This document shows positions 52,835 to 61,821 of a stretch of DNA of 64,000 nt, one piece after another. The DNA is taken from positions 1-64,000 of the forward strand of contig NZ_CATNHF010000030.1 in the NCBI RefSeq assembly GCF_950097975.1, read 5' to 3'. The notes beneath the pieces are model-generated. The model ran no database searches and was not told the origin of the DNA. It worked only from the letters and a program-made list of their open reading frames with translations. The position numbers and the translations under genes were made by a program. The stretch's first letter is position 1; every line of letters starts with the position of its first letter. Source of the DNA: Microbacterium sp. T2.11-28. GTDB lineage: Bacteria; Actinomycetota; Actinomycetes; Actinomycetales; Microbacteriaceae.

Positions 52835-52869
52835 CCGCACCCCGGCCGTGTCGTTTCGCCGGGGTGCGG
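52835..52869. terminator. Bidirectional terminator between aspC and murB
   Basis: CCGCACCCCGGC (52835-52846) pairs perfectly with GCCGGGGTGCGG (52858-52869) around an 11-base loop containing TTT. Confidence 0.9.
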
Positions 52870-52870
52870 G

Positions 52871-54007
52871 TCAGATCTCGACGCCGACGAGCACGGGTTC
52901 GGGCTGGAGCATGAGCCCGAACTCCGACTGCACCCGGCCGCGGATGAAGCGGGCCAGCTCGGCGAGCTCTCCCGCGGTCGCGCCGCCGCGGTTGGTCAGC
53001 GCGAGAGCGTGCTTGGTCGACAGTCCCGCGCGTGATCGCGGGAGCGAGAACCCCTTGCGCAGCCCCGCGTGCTCGATGAGCCAGGCGGCGCTGACCTTGA
53101 CGTCCGGCTCGTGCGCGACCGGCGCCGGCACGATCCCGTCGAAGACGTCGAGCGGGATCACCGTCACGGGGTCGAGGTCGACCGAGACCGGCCATCGCGG
53201 GCACGCGGCGGGCAGCGTCCGGGCGAAGGCCGCGGTGACGATCGCGTTCTGGAAGAACGAGCCCGCGCTGTAGGTGTCGGGGTCGGCGTCGTCGAGCACC
53301 ATGCCTTTGCGGGCGCGTGTGGCGAGCACGGTGTCGCGCAGCCACGCGAGCGAGGCCGACGACGAGGCATCGAGCCCGAGGGACTGACGCAGCTGGGCAC
53401 CCCGCACGGGGATCTCGCCATGGCCGGCCTCGGCGAGCTCGAGGGTGATCGAGAGGATCACGGCGTCACGTCGCGCGACCGCGCCGTAGTGGGCCTTGAG
53501 CACGGACGTGCGGAAGCCGAGCTCGAGCTCGGCGGCCGGCACGACAGACACGTCGCCGGTCGCATGGTCGAGGAGCTCGACCTCGACGAGGGTCTGGATG
53601 AGCTCCTGGCCGTACGCTCCGATGTTCTGCACGGGGGCCGCCCCGGCGGTGCCCGGGATGCCCGACATCGCCTCGATGCCCTGCAGCCCCTCGGCGACCG
53701 TGAAGGCGACGAGCTCGTCCCAGCCGTGCCCGGCTTCGGCCCGGACGCGCGCGAACCCCTGGCGGGGCGACGGGAGGCGCTCGAGGCCCCCGGTCCGCAC
53801 GACGACGACTGTGCCGTCGAACGGCTCGTCCCCGACGAGCAGGTTCGATCCGCCGCCGACCACGAGCCACGGCTCGCCGGTCGCCCAGACGTCGCGCAGC
53901 TCCGCGACGAGCTCGTCGCGGGTGCGCGCCTCGACCATCCGGCGGGGGGCCGCGCCGGTGCGCAGCGTGGTGAGCTGCGACAGCGGCAGCGGTGTGATCT
54001 CGGTCAT
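52871..54007 (-). CDS. murB: UDP-N-acetylenolpyruvoylglucosamine reductase
   Basis: The protein has 378 residues. LTTLRTGAAPRRMVEARTRDEL opens the FAD domain; WLVVGGGSNLLVGDEPFDG and GIEAMSGIPGTAGAAPVQNIGAYGQEL are the FAD-binding segments; AGSFFQNAIV holds the catalytic Ser; the C-terminal Glu lies in RFIRGRVQSEFGLMLQPEPVLVG. It reduces the enolpyruvyl group to form UDP-MurNAc in peptidoglycan synthesis. It overlaps the MaoC-type gene stop by one base. Length is near that of type I/II actinobacterial MurB (about 350-370). Confidence 0.95.
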   Translation of the reverse strand: MTEITPLPLSQLTTLRTGAAPRRMVEARTRDELVAELRDVWATGEPWLVVGGGSNLLVGDEPFDGTVVVVRTGGLERLPSPRQGFARVRAEAGHGWDELVAFTVAEGLQGIEAMSGIPGTAGAAPVQNIGAYGQELIQTLVEVELLDHATGDVSVVPAAELELGFRTSVLKAHYGAVARRDAVILSITLELAEAGHGEIPVRGAQLRQSLGLDASSSASLAWLRDTVLATRARKGMVLDDADPDTYSAGSFFQNAIVTAAFARTLPAACPRWPVSVDLDPVTVIPLDVFDGIVPAPVAHEPDVKVSAAWLIEHAGLRKGFSLPRSRAGLSTKHALALTNRGGATAGELAELARFIRGRVQSEFGLMLQPEPVLVGVEI

Positions 54008-54447
54008 CAGGCGTCCGCGCGCACGCGGACCTGCGCCTTGCCCAGGACGACGGTGTCGCCGTGCGAGACGGTGAGGTCCACGCGCAGGGAGGCGTCGTCG
54101 ATCGCGCCGACCTTGGCCACGACGGTCAGCTCCGCGCCGTCTTCGGCGTCGACGACGACCGGACGGGTGAAGCGCACGCCGTACTCGAGGATGCGCCCGC
54201 TGTCTCCGAGCCACTCGACGATCGTCTCGACCGCCAGCCCCATGGTGAGCATGCCGTGCGCCAGGACGCCGGGAAGGCCGACGCGCTCGGCGACGTCGTC
54301 GCGGTAGTGGATCGGGTTGAAGTCGCCCGAGGCCCCGGCGTACCGCACGAGCGATTCGCGCGTCAGGTGGACGGTGCGCTCGGCGACGACCGTGCCGACC
54401 TCGATGGCGGCCGCCGTGCGGTCGTCCGCATTCGCCGAAGAGCTCAT
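54007..54447 (-). CDS. hadB: MaoC/HadB-type (R)-hydratase
   Basis: The protein has 146 residues, a single hotdog fold. YAGASGDFNPIHYRDDVAERVGLPGVLAHGMLTMGL (read in parts) holds the hydratase-2 motif with the catalytic Asp and His, here GDFNPIH. It overlaps the upstream hadA-type gene by 4 bases. In mycobacteria HadB pairs with HadA to dehydrate beta-hydroxyacyl-ACP in mycolate synthesis; members of Microbacteriaceae lack mycolates, so the physiological substrate here is uncertain. Confidence 0.88.
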   Translation of the reverse strand: MSSSANADDRTAAAIEVGTVVAERTVHLTRESLVRYAGASGDFNPIHYRDDVAERVGLPGVLAHGMLTMGLAVETIVEWLGDSGRILEYGVRFTRPVVVDAEDGAELTVVAKVGAIDDASLRVDLTVSHGDTVVLGKAQVRVRADA

Positions 54448-54890
54448 TCCTCGCCTCCGATCAGCAGCACCGACACGGCGGTGACCACGTGGGATCCGCC
54501 GGCGTCGGTGATCTCGGCTTCGCTGGTGACCATGGCCCCCTTGCCGAAAGGTCGCACGCCGGTCACCTGCAGCCGCGCGGTCAGCTCGTCGCCCGCGACG
54601 ATGGGACGCGTGTAGCGGAACCGCTGCTCGGCGTGCACGGTGCGCTCGAGCGCGATCCCGGAGTCGGGCTCGCTCAGGAGCTGCTGGAGCGTCAGGTCCT
54701 GGATCACCATCGCGAAGGTGGGCGGCGCGACCACGTCGGAGTAGCCGAGCCGCTGCGCGGCGGCGGGGTCGGTGTGCTGCGGGTCGGTGGCGAACACGGC
54801 GCGCGCGAACTCGCGCACCTTCTCGCGGCCGACGAGGTACGGCGGAGTCGGCGGGAAGTCTCGACCGACGAGCTCAGGGTTCACGGACAC
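54444..54890 (-). CDS. hadA: HadA-type FAS1-like dehydratase subunit (UPF0336)
   Basis: The protein has 148 residues, a hotdog fold of the UPF0336/FAS1-like dehydratase family. SVNPELVGRDFPPTPPYLVGREKVREFARAV is the usual start; TDPAAAQRLGYSDVVAPPTFAMVI lacks the GDxNPIH catalytic motif, as expected for the non-catalytic, substrate-holding partner of a HadAB dimer. The GTG at 54890 has TAGGAT 6 bases upstream and no Shine-Dalgarno; an in-frame GTG two codons on is an alternative. Confidence 0.88.
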   Translation of the reverse strand: MSVNPELVGRDFPPTPPYLVGREKVREFARAVFATDPQHTDPAAAQRLGYSDVVAPPTFAMVIQDLTLQQLLSEPDSGIALERTVHAEQRFRYTRPIVAGDELTARLQVTGVRPFGKGAMVTSEAEITDAGGSHVVTAVSVLLIGGEE

Positions 54891-54896
54891 CGTGCA

Positions 54897-54902
54897 ATCC
54901 TA
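54897..54902 (-). promoter_or_regulatory. Candidate -10 box of the leaderless hadA-hadB-murB operon
   Basis: TAGGAT on the minus strand, exactly 6 bases before the GTG at 54890. Confidence 0.55.
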
Positions 54903-54969
54903 CCGAGGCCACCCGCGGCGACGGGGCGGGGCGACCGGACAAAGCCCGGTGCACACGCGGTGCGAGCCG

Positions 54970-55764
54970 TCACCGCGCCGAGCGGGCACGCCAGGCGCGG
55001 ACGCTCAGCTGCACCGCGATGAAGGCGAGGAAGCCGGCGAAGAGGATGTTCGACGTGAGCGGGTCGAGGAGGGTCGCCAGCCACGCGCCGAGCGCGGTCG
55101 TCGTGCACGCCGCCAGCCCGATGAGCGCGGCCGCGACGAGGTCGACGTTGCGGCGACGCAGGTTGCCGAGCGTGCCCGACACCGCGGTCGGGATCATCAT
55201 CAGCAGCGACGTGCCCTTGGCGACGAGGTCGCTCGTGCCGAACAGGAACATGAGCGCGGGCACCACGATCACGCCGCCGCCGACGCCCAGGAGCCCGGCC
55301 ATGATGCCGGTGAACACCCCGAGGCCGCCGAGGCCGAGGCCGGTGAGCACGGTGAGCTCCAGCTCGGCGTCGCGGGACGGCACGACGATGAACAGCATGA
55401 CGATGACGACGAGGAGGAAGCCGATGAACCCCCAGCGGAGCGCGTTCTGCGGGAGACGCGCCAGCAGCCAGGTGCCGAGCTGGGCCCCGACCACCGCTCC
55501 CACGGCGAGGATCAGCGCCGGGATCCACGCGACCGAGCCGTGCACGGCGTAGGAGACGACGCCGACGGACGCCGTCGGCACGATCGCGGCCAGCGACGTG
55601 CCGGCGGCGAGGCGCTGGTCGAAGTGGAGGAAGAGGAGCAGCAGCGGCACGATGACGGTGCCGCCGCCCACGCCGAACAGACCCGACAGGAGTCCGGCGA
55701 GCAGGCCGATGCCCAGGCAGGCGACGACGTAGCGCGGACCGCGCGCGGCGTCCCGCGCCGTCAC
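54970..55764 (-). CDS. TauE/SafE family membrane exporter
   Basis: The protein has 264 residues and eight predicted helices with the TauE/SafE duplication: GLLAGLLSGLFGVGGGTVIVPLLL in the first half and GIMAGLLGVGGGVIVVPALMFLFG in the second. Relatives export sulfite, sulfoacetate or related organosulfonates; the substrate here is unknown. The GTG start overlaps the stop of the upstream ABC exporter gene (GTGA), so it is the third gene of that operon. That pairing is not one I recognise. Confidence 0.88.
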   Translation of the reverse strand: MTARDAARGPRYVVACLGIGLLAGLLSGLFGVGGGTVIVPLLLLFLHFDQRLAAGTSLAAIVPTASVGVVSYAVHGSVAWIPALILAVGAVVGAQLGTWLLARLPQNALRWGFIGFLLVVIVMLFIVVPSRDAELELTVLTGLGLGGLGVFTGIMAGLLGVGGGVIVVPALMFLFGTSDLVAKGTSLLMMIPTAVSGTLGNLRRRNVDLVAAALIGLAACTTTALGAWLATLLDPLTSNILFAGFLAFIAVQLSVRAWRARSAR

Positions 55765-57803
55765 GCCGCGGGCTCCGGCTCCTGAGGCTCGACCGCGGCG
55801 GGCTCTTCGGCCGCCGCCTTCTCGAACTGCGAGCGGTACAGGCGCCAGTACGCTCCCTGGGCGGCGATCAGCTCGTCGTGGCTGCCCTTCTCGACGATGT
55901 CGCCGTGCTCCATCACGAGGATGAGGTCGGCGTCGCGGATGGTCGAGAGCCGGTGGGCGATCACGAACGACGTGCGTCCCTCGCGCAGCGCCGACATCGC
56001 ATGCTGCAGGAGCAGCTCGGTGCGGGTGTCGACCGAGCTCGTCGCCTCGTCGAGGATGAGGACGGCGGGCTGCGCCACGAAGGCGCGCGCGATCGTGATG
56101 AGCTGCTTCTCGCCTGCCGAGACGTTCGCGGCGTCCTCGTCAAGGACGGTGTCGTAGCCGTCGGGGAGGGAGTGGACGAAGCGGTCCACCCGGGTCGCGA
56201 CGGCGGCGTCGACGATCTCGTCGTCGGTGGCGCCCTCGTTGCCGTAGCGGATGTTCTCGCGGATCGTTCCGGCGAACAGCCACGGATCCTGCAGCACCAT
56301 GCCGGTGCGCGAGCGGACGTCGTCGCGCGCGAGCTCGGCGATGTCCTGGCCGTCGAGCAGGATCCGTCCGCCGTCGAGCTCGTAGAAGCGCATCAGCAGG
56401 TTCACCAGGGTGGTCTTGCCCGCCCCTGTCGGTCCCACGATCGCGACGGTCTGCCCCGGCTCCACCCGGAATGACAGGTCGCGGATGAGCGGCTTGTCGG
56501 GCGAGTACGAGAACGCCACGTGCTCGAACTCGATGACGCCCCGCCCGTCGACGATGGCGGGCGCGTCGGCGTCGTCCGCCTCCTGCTCCGGCTCATCGAG
56601 CAGCTCGAAGACCCGCTCCGCCGAGGCGGTGCCGGACTGCACGACGGCGGCCATGCCGCCGAGCTCGGACAGCGGCTGGGTGAACTGCTGCGAGTACTGG
56701 ATGAAGGCCTGGACGTCGCCGAGACGCAGCTGACCCGATGCCACCATGAGCCCGCCGAGCACGGCGATGCCGACATAGGTGAGGCTGCCGATGAACATCA
56801 TCGACGGCATCATGAGGCCCGAGAGGAACTGCGCCTTGAACGAGGCCTGGTACAGCTCCTCGTTCTCGTCCTGGAACTTCTCGCGCGAGTCCTCCTCACG
56901 ACCGTAGACGCGCACGAGGGCGTGGCCGGAGAAGGACTCCTCGACGCGGGCGTTCAGGCGCCCCACCTTCTGCCACTGGGTGGCGAACGCCTTCTGGGAG
57001 CGCGGGCCGATCACGCCGAAGACCACGGCCATGAGCGGCAGCGCGATCAGCGCCACGATGGCGAGCTGCCACGAGATGGAGAACATCATGACGAGCACGC
57101 CGACGACGGTGAGGATGTTCGTCACGGCCGTCGACAGCGCCTGCTGCATCGTCTGCGTGATGTTGTCGATGTCGTTGGTGACGCGCGAGATGAGCTCGCC
57201 GCGCTGCACGCGGTCGAAGTACGCGAGCGGCAGGCGGTTGATCTTCGCCTCGACCTCTTCGCGCAGGCGCCACATCGACCGCACCATGATCACGTTGATC
57301 ACGTACCCCTGGAGCCAGGTCAGCACCGCCGAGACGACGTAGATCGCGAGGACGGCGACGACCACCCAGCGCAGCTGATCGAAGTCGACGCCCGCGCCGA
57401 CCCGGAAGTCCTGCATGGCCGCGACCATGTTGGCCTGATCGGTCTGCCCGGACGAGCGGAGCGCGGCGACGACCTCGGCCTGCGTCGCGCCGGCCGGGAA
57501 GAACTCGGCGAGCCACCTCGACATCACGCCCTCGAAGATGAGGTTCGTGGCCTCGCCGAGCACCTTCGGCGCGACGACGGCGAGCACGACGCCGATCGCC
57601 CCCATGATCGACACGAAGACGAAGGCCCACTTGTGCGGGCCGAGCAGCCCGATCATCCGGGCGAAGCTCTTGCCGAAGTCGGCGGCCTTGCCCGGCGCGA
57701 CCGAGTCCCAGTCTCCGGAGTTCAGTCGCGCCTGCTCGGCGCGCTCCAGGTCGAGGCGCTCCTCCTCGGTCATGGTCTTCTCATCCGACCCCGTGCCGCT
57801 CAT
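55761..57803 (-). CDS. ABC exporter half with canonical ATPase site (second subunit)
   Basis: The protein has 680 residues: a charged N-terminus, six membrane helices (about 60-400) with a large extracellular insertion near 100-150, and an ATPase domain with Walker A GPTGAGKTT, signature VSAGEKQLITIARAF, Walker B VLILDEATSSVD and switch VIAHRLSTI. The ATPase site is complete with catalytic Glu. It overlaps the first subunit gene by 4 bases. The pair resembles the heterodimeric multidrug exporters BmrC/BmrD and TM287/TM288; this is the larger TM288-like half. Confidence 0.92.
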   Translation of the reverse strand: MSGTGSDEKTMTEEERLDLERAEQARLNSGDWDSVAPGKAADFGKSFARMIGLLGPHKWAFVFVSIMGAIGVVLAVVAPKVLGEATNLIFEGVMSRWLAEFFPAGATQAEVVAALRSSGQTDQANMVAAMQDFRVGAGVDFDQLRWVVVAVLAIYVVSAVLTWLQGYVINVIMVRSMWRLREEVEAKINRLPLAYFDRVQRGELISRVTNDIDNITQTMQQALSTAVTNILTVVGVLVMMFSISWQLAIVALIALPLMAVVFGVIGPRSQKAFATQWQKVGRLNARVEESFSGHALVRVYGREEDSREKFQDENEELYQASFKAQFLSGLMMPSMMFIGSLTYVGIAVLGGLMVASGQLRLGDVQAFIQYSQQFTQPLSELGGMAAVVQSGTASAERVFELLDEPEQEADDADAPAIVDGRGVIEFEHVAFSYSPDKPLIRDLSFRVEPGQTVAIVGPTGAGKTTLVNLLMRFYELDGGRILLDGQDIAELARDDVRSRTGMVLQDPWLFAGTIRENIRYGNEGATDDEIVDAAVATRVDRFVHSLPDGYDTVLDEDAANVSAGEKQLITIARAFVAQPAVLILDEATSSVDTRTELLLQHAMSALREGRTSFVIAHRLSTIRDADLILVMEHGDIVEKGSHDELIAAQGAYWRLYRSQFEKAAAEEPAAVEPQEPEPAA

Positions 57804-59527
57804 GCGTCCACCCCCAGCTGCGACTCGACGATCTCGCGGTACGTGTCGTTGCCCGCCAGCAGCTCGTCGTGCGTGCCGAGGCCAACCACCCGGCCGTCGT
57901 CGAGGACGACGATGCGGTCGGCGCCGGTCACGGTCGAGATCCGCTGGGCGACGACGATCTTCGTCACCCCGGGCAGCGCGCGCCAGAGCGCCTGCCTGAG
58001 CCTGGCGTCGGTGGACACGTCGAGGGCCGAGAACGAGTCGTCGAAGACGAGGATGTCGGGCTGATGCACGATGGCGCGGGCGATGGCGAGCCGCTGCCGC
58101 TGACCGCCGGAGACGTTGGTGCCGCCCTGCGAGATGCGGGCGTCGAGGCCGCCCTCCATCTCCTCGACGAAGTCCTTGCCCTGCGCGATCTCGAGAGCGG
58201 CCCACAGCTCATCGTCGGTGGCGTCCTCGCGCCCGAACCGGAGGTTCGAGGCGACCGTGCCGGTGAAGAGGAAGGCCCGCTGCGGGACGTAGCCGATGCC
58301 GCGCCACAGGAGGTCGAGATCGGCGTCGCGCACGTCGACTCCCGCGACGCGCACGCTGCCGCCGGTGACGTCGAACAGCCGCGGGATCAGCGACACGAGA
58401 GTGGTCTTGCCCGATCCCGTGGAGCCGACGATCGCCAGGGTCTCGCCCGGCTCGGCACGGAAGCTCAGTCCCTCGAGCACCGGCGACTCCGCGCCCGGAT
58501 AGGTGAAGGACACGTCGTCGAACTCGACCGTTCCCGGCGCCGGGAACACCGACACCGGCTGGGCCGGCCGCGTCAGCTGGTCGTCGGAGTCGAGCACCTC
58601 GCCGATCCGGTCCGCCGAGACCGCCGCACGCGGGATCATGATCGTCATGAACGTCGCCATCAGCACGCCCATGAGGATCTGGCCGACGTACTGCATGAAG
58701 GCGAACAGCGTGCCGATCTGCACGTTGCCCTGATCGACCTGGATGCCGCCGAACCAGATCACGCCGACGACGGTGACGTTCAGCACCAGCATGGCGAGGG
58801 GGAACATCAGCACGAACAGCGAGCCGACCTTGCGGCCGACGATCATGATGTCGGTGTTGGCGACGCGGAAGCGCTCCTCCTCGATGCGCTCGCGGACGAA
58901 CGCGCGCACGACGCGCACGCCGGTGAGCTGCTCGCGCATGATCCGGTTCACGGCGTCGAGCTTCTGCTGGTACTGCCGGAACAGCGGGACCATGCGGCTG
59001 ATGATGAGACCCGCCACCACGAGCAGCACGGGCACGGCGACGCCGATGAGCCAGCTCAGTCCGACATCCTGCTGGAGCGCCATGATGATGCCGCCCACCG
59101 CGAGCAGCGGGGCGGTCACGAGCATGGTCGCCCCCATCATGGCGAGCATCTGGACCTGCTGGACGTCGTTGGTGTTGCGGGTGATCAGGGTGCCCGCGCC
59201 GAAGCGGGAGACCTCGCGCTCCGAGAAGCCGCTGACCTTCTGGTAGACGTCGCGGCGGATGTCGCGGCCCGCGCTCATCGCCGCACGTGCGGCGAAGTAG
59301 GTGGCGATGACGGAGGCGACGATCTGACCGAGCGCCACCCCGAGCATGAGCATGCCGTGCGACCAGATGTAGGCGGTGTCGCCGGCGGCGACGCCGCTGT
59401 CGATGATGTCGGCGTTCAGCCGAGGGAGGTACAGCGAGGCCATCGCCGACGCGAACTGGAAGACCAGCACTCCCGTCAGCCACCACTTGTACTTCGTCAG
59501 GTAGCGCACCAAGAGCTTGCCGAGCAT
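57800..59527 (-). CDS. ABC exporter half with degenerate ATPase site (first subunit)
   Basis: The protein has 575 residues: six helices then an ATPase domain with Walker A GSTGSGKTT, signature VSGGQRQRLAIARAI and Walker B ILVFDDSFSALD. The residue after the Walker B aspartate is Asp instead of Glu and the switch region reads VVAQRIST with Gln in place of His. Both changes mark the degenerate site of TM287/BmrC-type heterodimeric exporters. GGAGG precedes the ATG and a TAGCAT box (59564-59569) may be the promoter. Confidence 0.92.
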   Translation of the reverse strand: MLGKLLVRYLTKYKWWLTGVLVFQFASAMASLYLPRLNADIIDSGVAAGDTAYIWSHGMLMLGVALGQIVASVIATYFAARAAMSAGRDIRRDVYQKVSGFSEREVSRFGAGTLITRNTNDVQQVQMLAMMGATMLVTAPLLAVGGIIMALQQDVGLSWLIGVAVPVLLVVAGLIISRMVPLFRQYQQKLDAVNRIMREQLTGVRVVRAFVRERIEEERFRVANTDIMIVGRKVGSLFVLMFPLAMLVLNVTVVGVIWFGGIQVDQGNVQIGTLFAFMQYVGQILMGVLMATFMTIMIPRAAVSADRIGEVLDSDDQLTRPAQPVSVFPAPGTVEFDDVSFTYPGAESPVLEGLSFRAEPGETLAIVGSTGSGKTTLVSLIPRLFDVTGGSVRVAGVDVRDADLDLLWRGIGYVPQRAFLFTGTVASNLRFGREDATDDELWAALEIAQGKDFVEEMEGGLDARISQGGTNVSGGQRQRLAIARAIVHQPDILVFDDSFSALDVSTDARLRQALWRALPGVTKIVVAQRISTVTGADRIVVLDDGRVVGLGTHDELLAGNDTYREIVESQLGVDA

Positions 59528-59652
59528 GCAGGACCTCCGAAGTCGGACAGCGGCGAACGGTTCATGCTAACGCCGGCCCCGACGTCGCTCCGGCCCGTGG
59601 GCGGGCGTTCGCTGACAGCGCGACGCGAGGCGGGTCGCGTGGCCGCCCCGTC

Positions 59653-59658
59653 TAGACT
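59653..59658 (+). promoter_or_regulatory. Candidate -10 box of the leaderless small membrane protein gene
   Basis: TAGACT, followed by 6 bases and the GTG at 59665. Confidence 0.5.
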
Positions 59659-59664
59659 CGGCGC

Positions 59665-59844
59665 GTGACGAACGACCCGCGCCGCCCCGCACGACCGCGC
59701 CGCGAATGGCAGCGCTGGCAGATCTTCGCGATCGCCGTCGCGATCGTCGCGATCGTCGGCGGTGTGTGGAGCGTCGCCTCTGGCGGCGGCCCGACCCCGA
59801 CGCCGGGACCCACGCGCACGCTGATCATCGACCCGACGCCCTGA
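59665..59844 (+). CDS. Small single-pass membrane protein of 59 residues
   Basis: A GTG-initiated frame of 59 codons encodes an Arg/Pro-rich cytoplasmic start ([17 protein letters not shown]), one membrane helix (about 20-38, IFAIAVAIVAIVGGVWSVA) and a Gly/Pro/Thr-rich outer tail ending RTLIIDPTP. A TAGACT box sits 6 bases upstream, matching the leaderless pattern seen for other genes here, and the positive-inside arrangement is coherent. I do not recognise a family. It sits divergent from the ABC exporter operon and may be a modulator, but nothing in the sequence shows that. Confidence 0.6.
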   Translation: MTNDPRRPARPRREWQRWQIFAIAVAIVAIVGGVWSVASGGGPTPTPGPTRTLIIDPTP

Positions 59845-59907
59845 CGACGCCGCGGTCTCGTCGGCCGGCCGCGAACGCGACCGACGCGGCCTTCCCGTCT
59901 CCCCGGA

Positions 59908-60147
59908 TCAGGCGACGCGGGCGGCCACGGCCGCGCGCGTCCAGGTGCCGTCGTAGACGCGGCGATGCGGCGCCGGGGCGTGTGCCGAGCCCGGGCACAC
60001 GACCGAGACGCGGAACACCTCCGACGTCCGCTCGCCGAACCAGGCCGCCTCGCGGTCGACCTGCTCGCGCACGCGCGCGGTCAGCAGTTCGTGGTTGTCG
60101 TGGTCCGGGCAGCGGAAGACTGCCGGCACCAGAATGACGTCGCTCAT
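59908..60147 (-). CDS. Hypothetical protein of 79 residues
   Basis: The chosen ATG at 60147 has GGGGGGA 5 bases upstream. The sequence MSDVILVPAVFRCPDHDNHELL contains a CPDHDNHE stretch with one Cys and two His, and a second Cys lies in SVVCPGSAHAPAPH, so a small metal site is conceivable. The middle (REQVDREAAWFGERTSEVF) looks helical. I do not recognise the family. It is convergent with the 59-residue membrane protein gene and codirectional with the aldo/keto reductase gene. Confidence 0.55.
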   Translation of the reverse strand: MSDVILVPAVFRCPDHDNHELLTARVREQVDREAAWFGERTSEVFRVSVVCPGSAHAPAPHRRVYDGTWTRAAVAARVA

Positions 60148-60257
60148 CGAATCCCCCCAGTGATCGATGCACGGGACCCCCATCCCGTCCCCTCAGGAAT
60201 ATCAGTCCCCGGGCCCCGGCGGCAAGTGCGAGCAGTTTCGCGAGCCGACACGAAAGC

Positions 60258-60320
60258 GCCGAGCCCACACGCTGCGAGCGCACGAACCGTGTCTGTTCGG
60301 CTGCAGCGTGTGGGCTCGGC
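60258..60320. repeat. Repeat family B hairpin: 18-bp perfect arms
   Basis: GCCGAGCCCACACGCTGC (60258-60275) and its exact complement (60303-60320) flank a 27-base loop. A further CGAGCCGACACG copy lies at 60241. It sits just past the aldo/keto reductase stop and may terminate it. Confidence 0.88.
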
Positions 60321-60337
60321 GGTTGCTCAGTTCCCGG

Positions 60338-61222
<885 letters not shown>

Positions 61223-61436
61223 TCACGCGGACGGCGCGCGGTGCGCGGCGGGATCAGTGGCCTGGGGCCTTTCCGCCTCCCCCCGGATCGCGGTCGGCCC
61301 CAGGCCGTGGGCGTCAGCCGAACAAGAGGACGCCTGAATAGGGAGACGGCGATTCCCCGCTTTCATCACGCGGAATGAGAGGTCTCTCATCAGATCTAGC
61401 GAACGCGTCGCCGTCTCGCCGGTGCTCGCGCGCGAC

Positions 61437-61545
61437 AGAGCCCTCTCGAGGCCGTGAGGCCGAGAGGGCTCCGGCGGGTACGTCGCACGGAGCTGGGGAC
61501 TCCAAGGACACGGGGGGAGTGTCATCTGCGATGAAGTGAACCCGC
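61437..61545 (-). ncRNA. Candidate 6C-like small RNA
   Basis: On the minus strand TAGCCT (61552-61557) is followed after 7 bases by about 110 bases with two adjacent C-loop hairpins, GACAC-TCCCCCC-GTGTC (61507-61523) and GGAG-TCCCCAG-CTCC (61489-61503), then a terminator-like stem (61439-61470, AGCCCTCTC / GAGAGGGCT). The actinobacterial 6C RNA is defined by two stem-loops with runs of six C. The first loop fits; the second has only four C. Identity is tentative. Confidence 0.42.
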
Positions 61546-61772
61546 ACGGCCAGGCTAGGGCAGCAGGTGGTCTCGCGCCCGCCCTTGCAGCCTCGGGCGT
61601 GTCGCCGTAGGTGGGTCGTATGGCCGTCGGCGCATATCAAGCTCGGCGGGCCCCGTCAACGCCCTCGGCGGGCGAGCGGTACCCGCATACGTTCTCCTGG
61701 TGTAGCGTGAGCGGCCCTCTGGGTGGAAAAAGGGTCCGGTTGGCCACCGTGTGCCCGCCTCGCTCGCGCGGT

Positions 61773-61805
61773 GGCCCCGACGGGTTGGGGGACATCGTCG
61801 GGGCC
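61773..61805 (-). terminator. Terminator of the DUF1684 gene
   Basis: GGCCCCGACG (61773-61782) and CGTCGGGGCC (61796-61805) form a perfect 10-bp stem with a 13-base loop, 17 bases past the stop codon. Confidence 0.75.
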
Positions 61806-61821
61806 ATCGGTGGGGGCTCTG

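Noticed and set aside
61223..61640. Two overlapping minus-strand frames of about 100 codons as protein genes
   Set aside because: They run through strong hairpins, lack start signals, differ in frame, and show no recognisable composition or motif.
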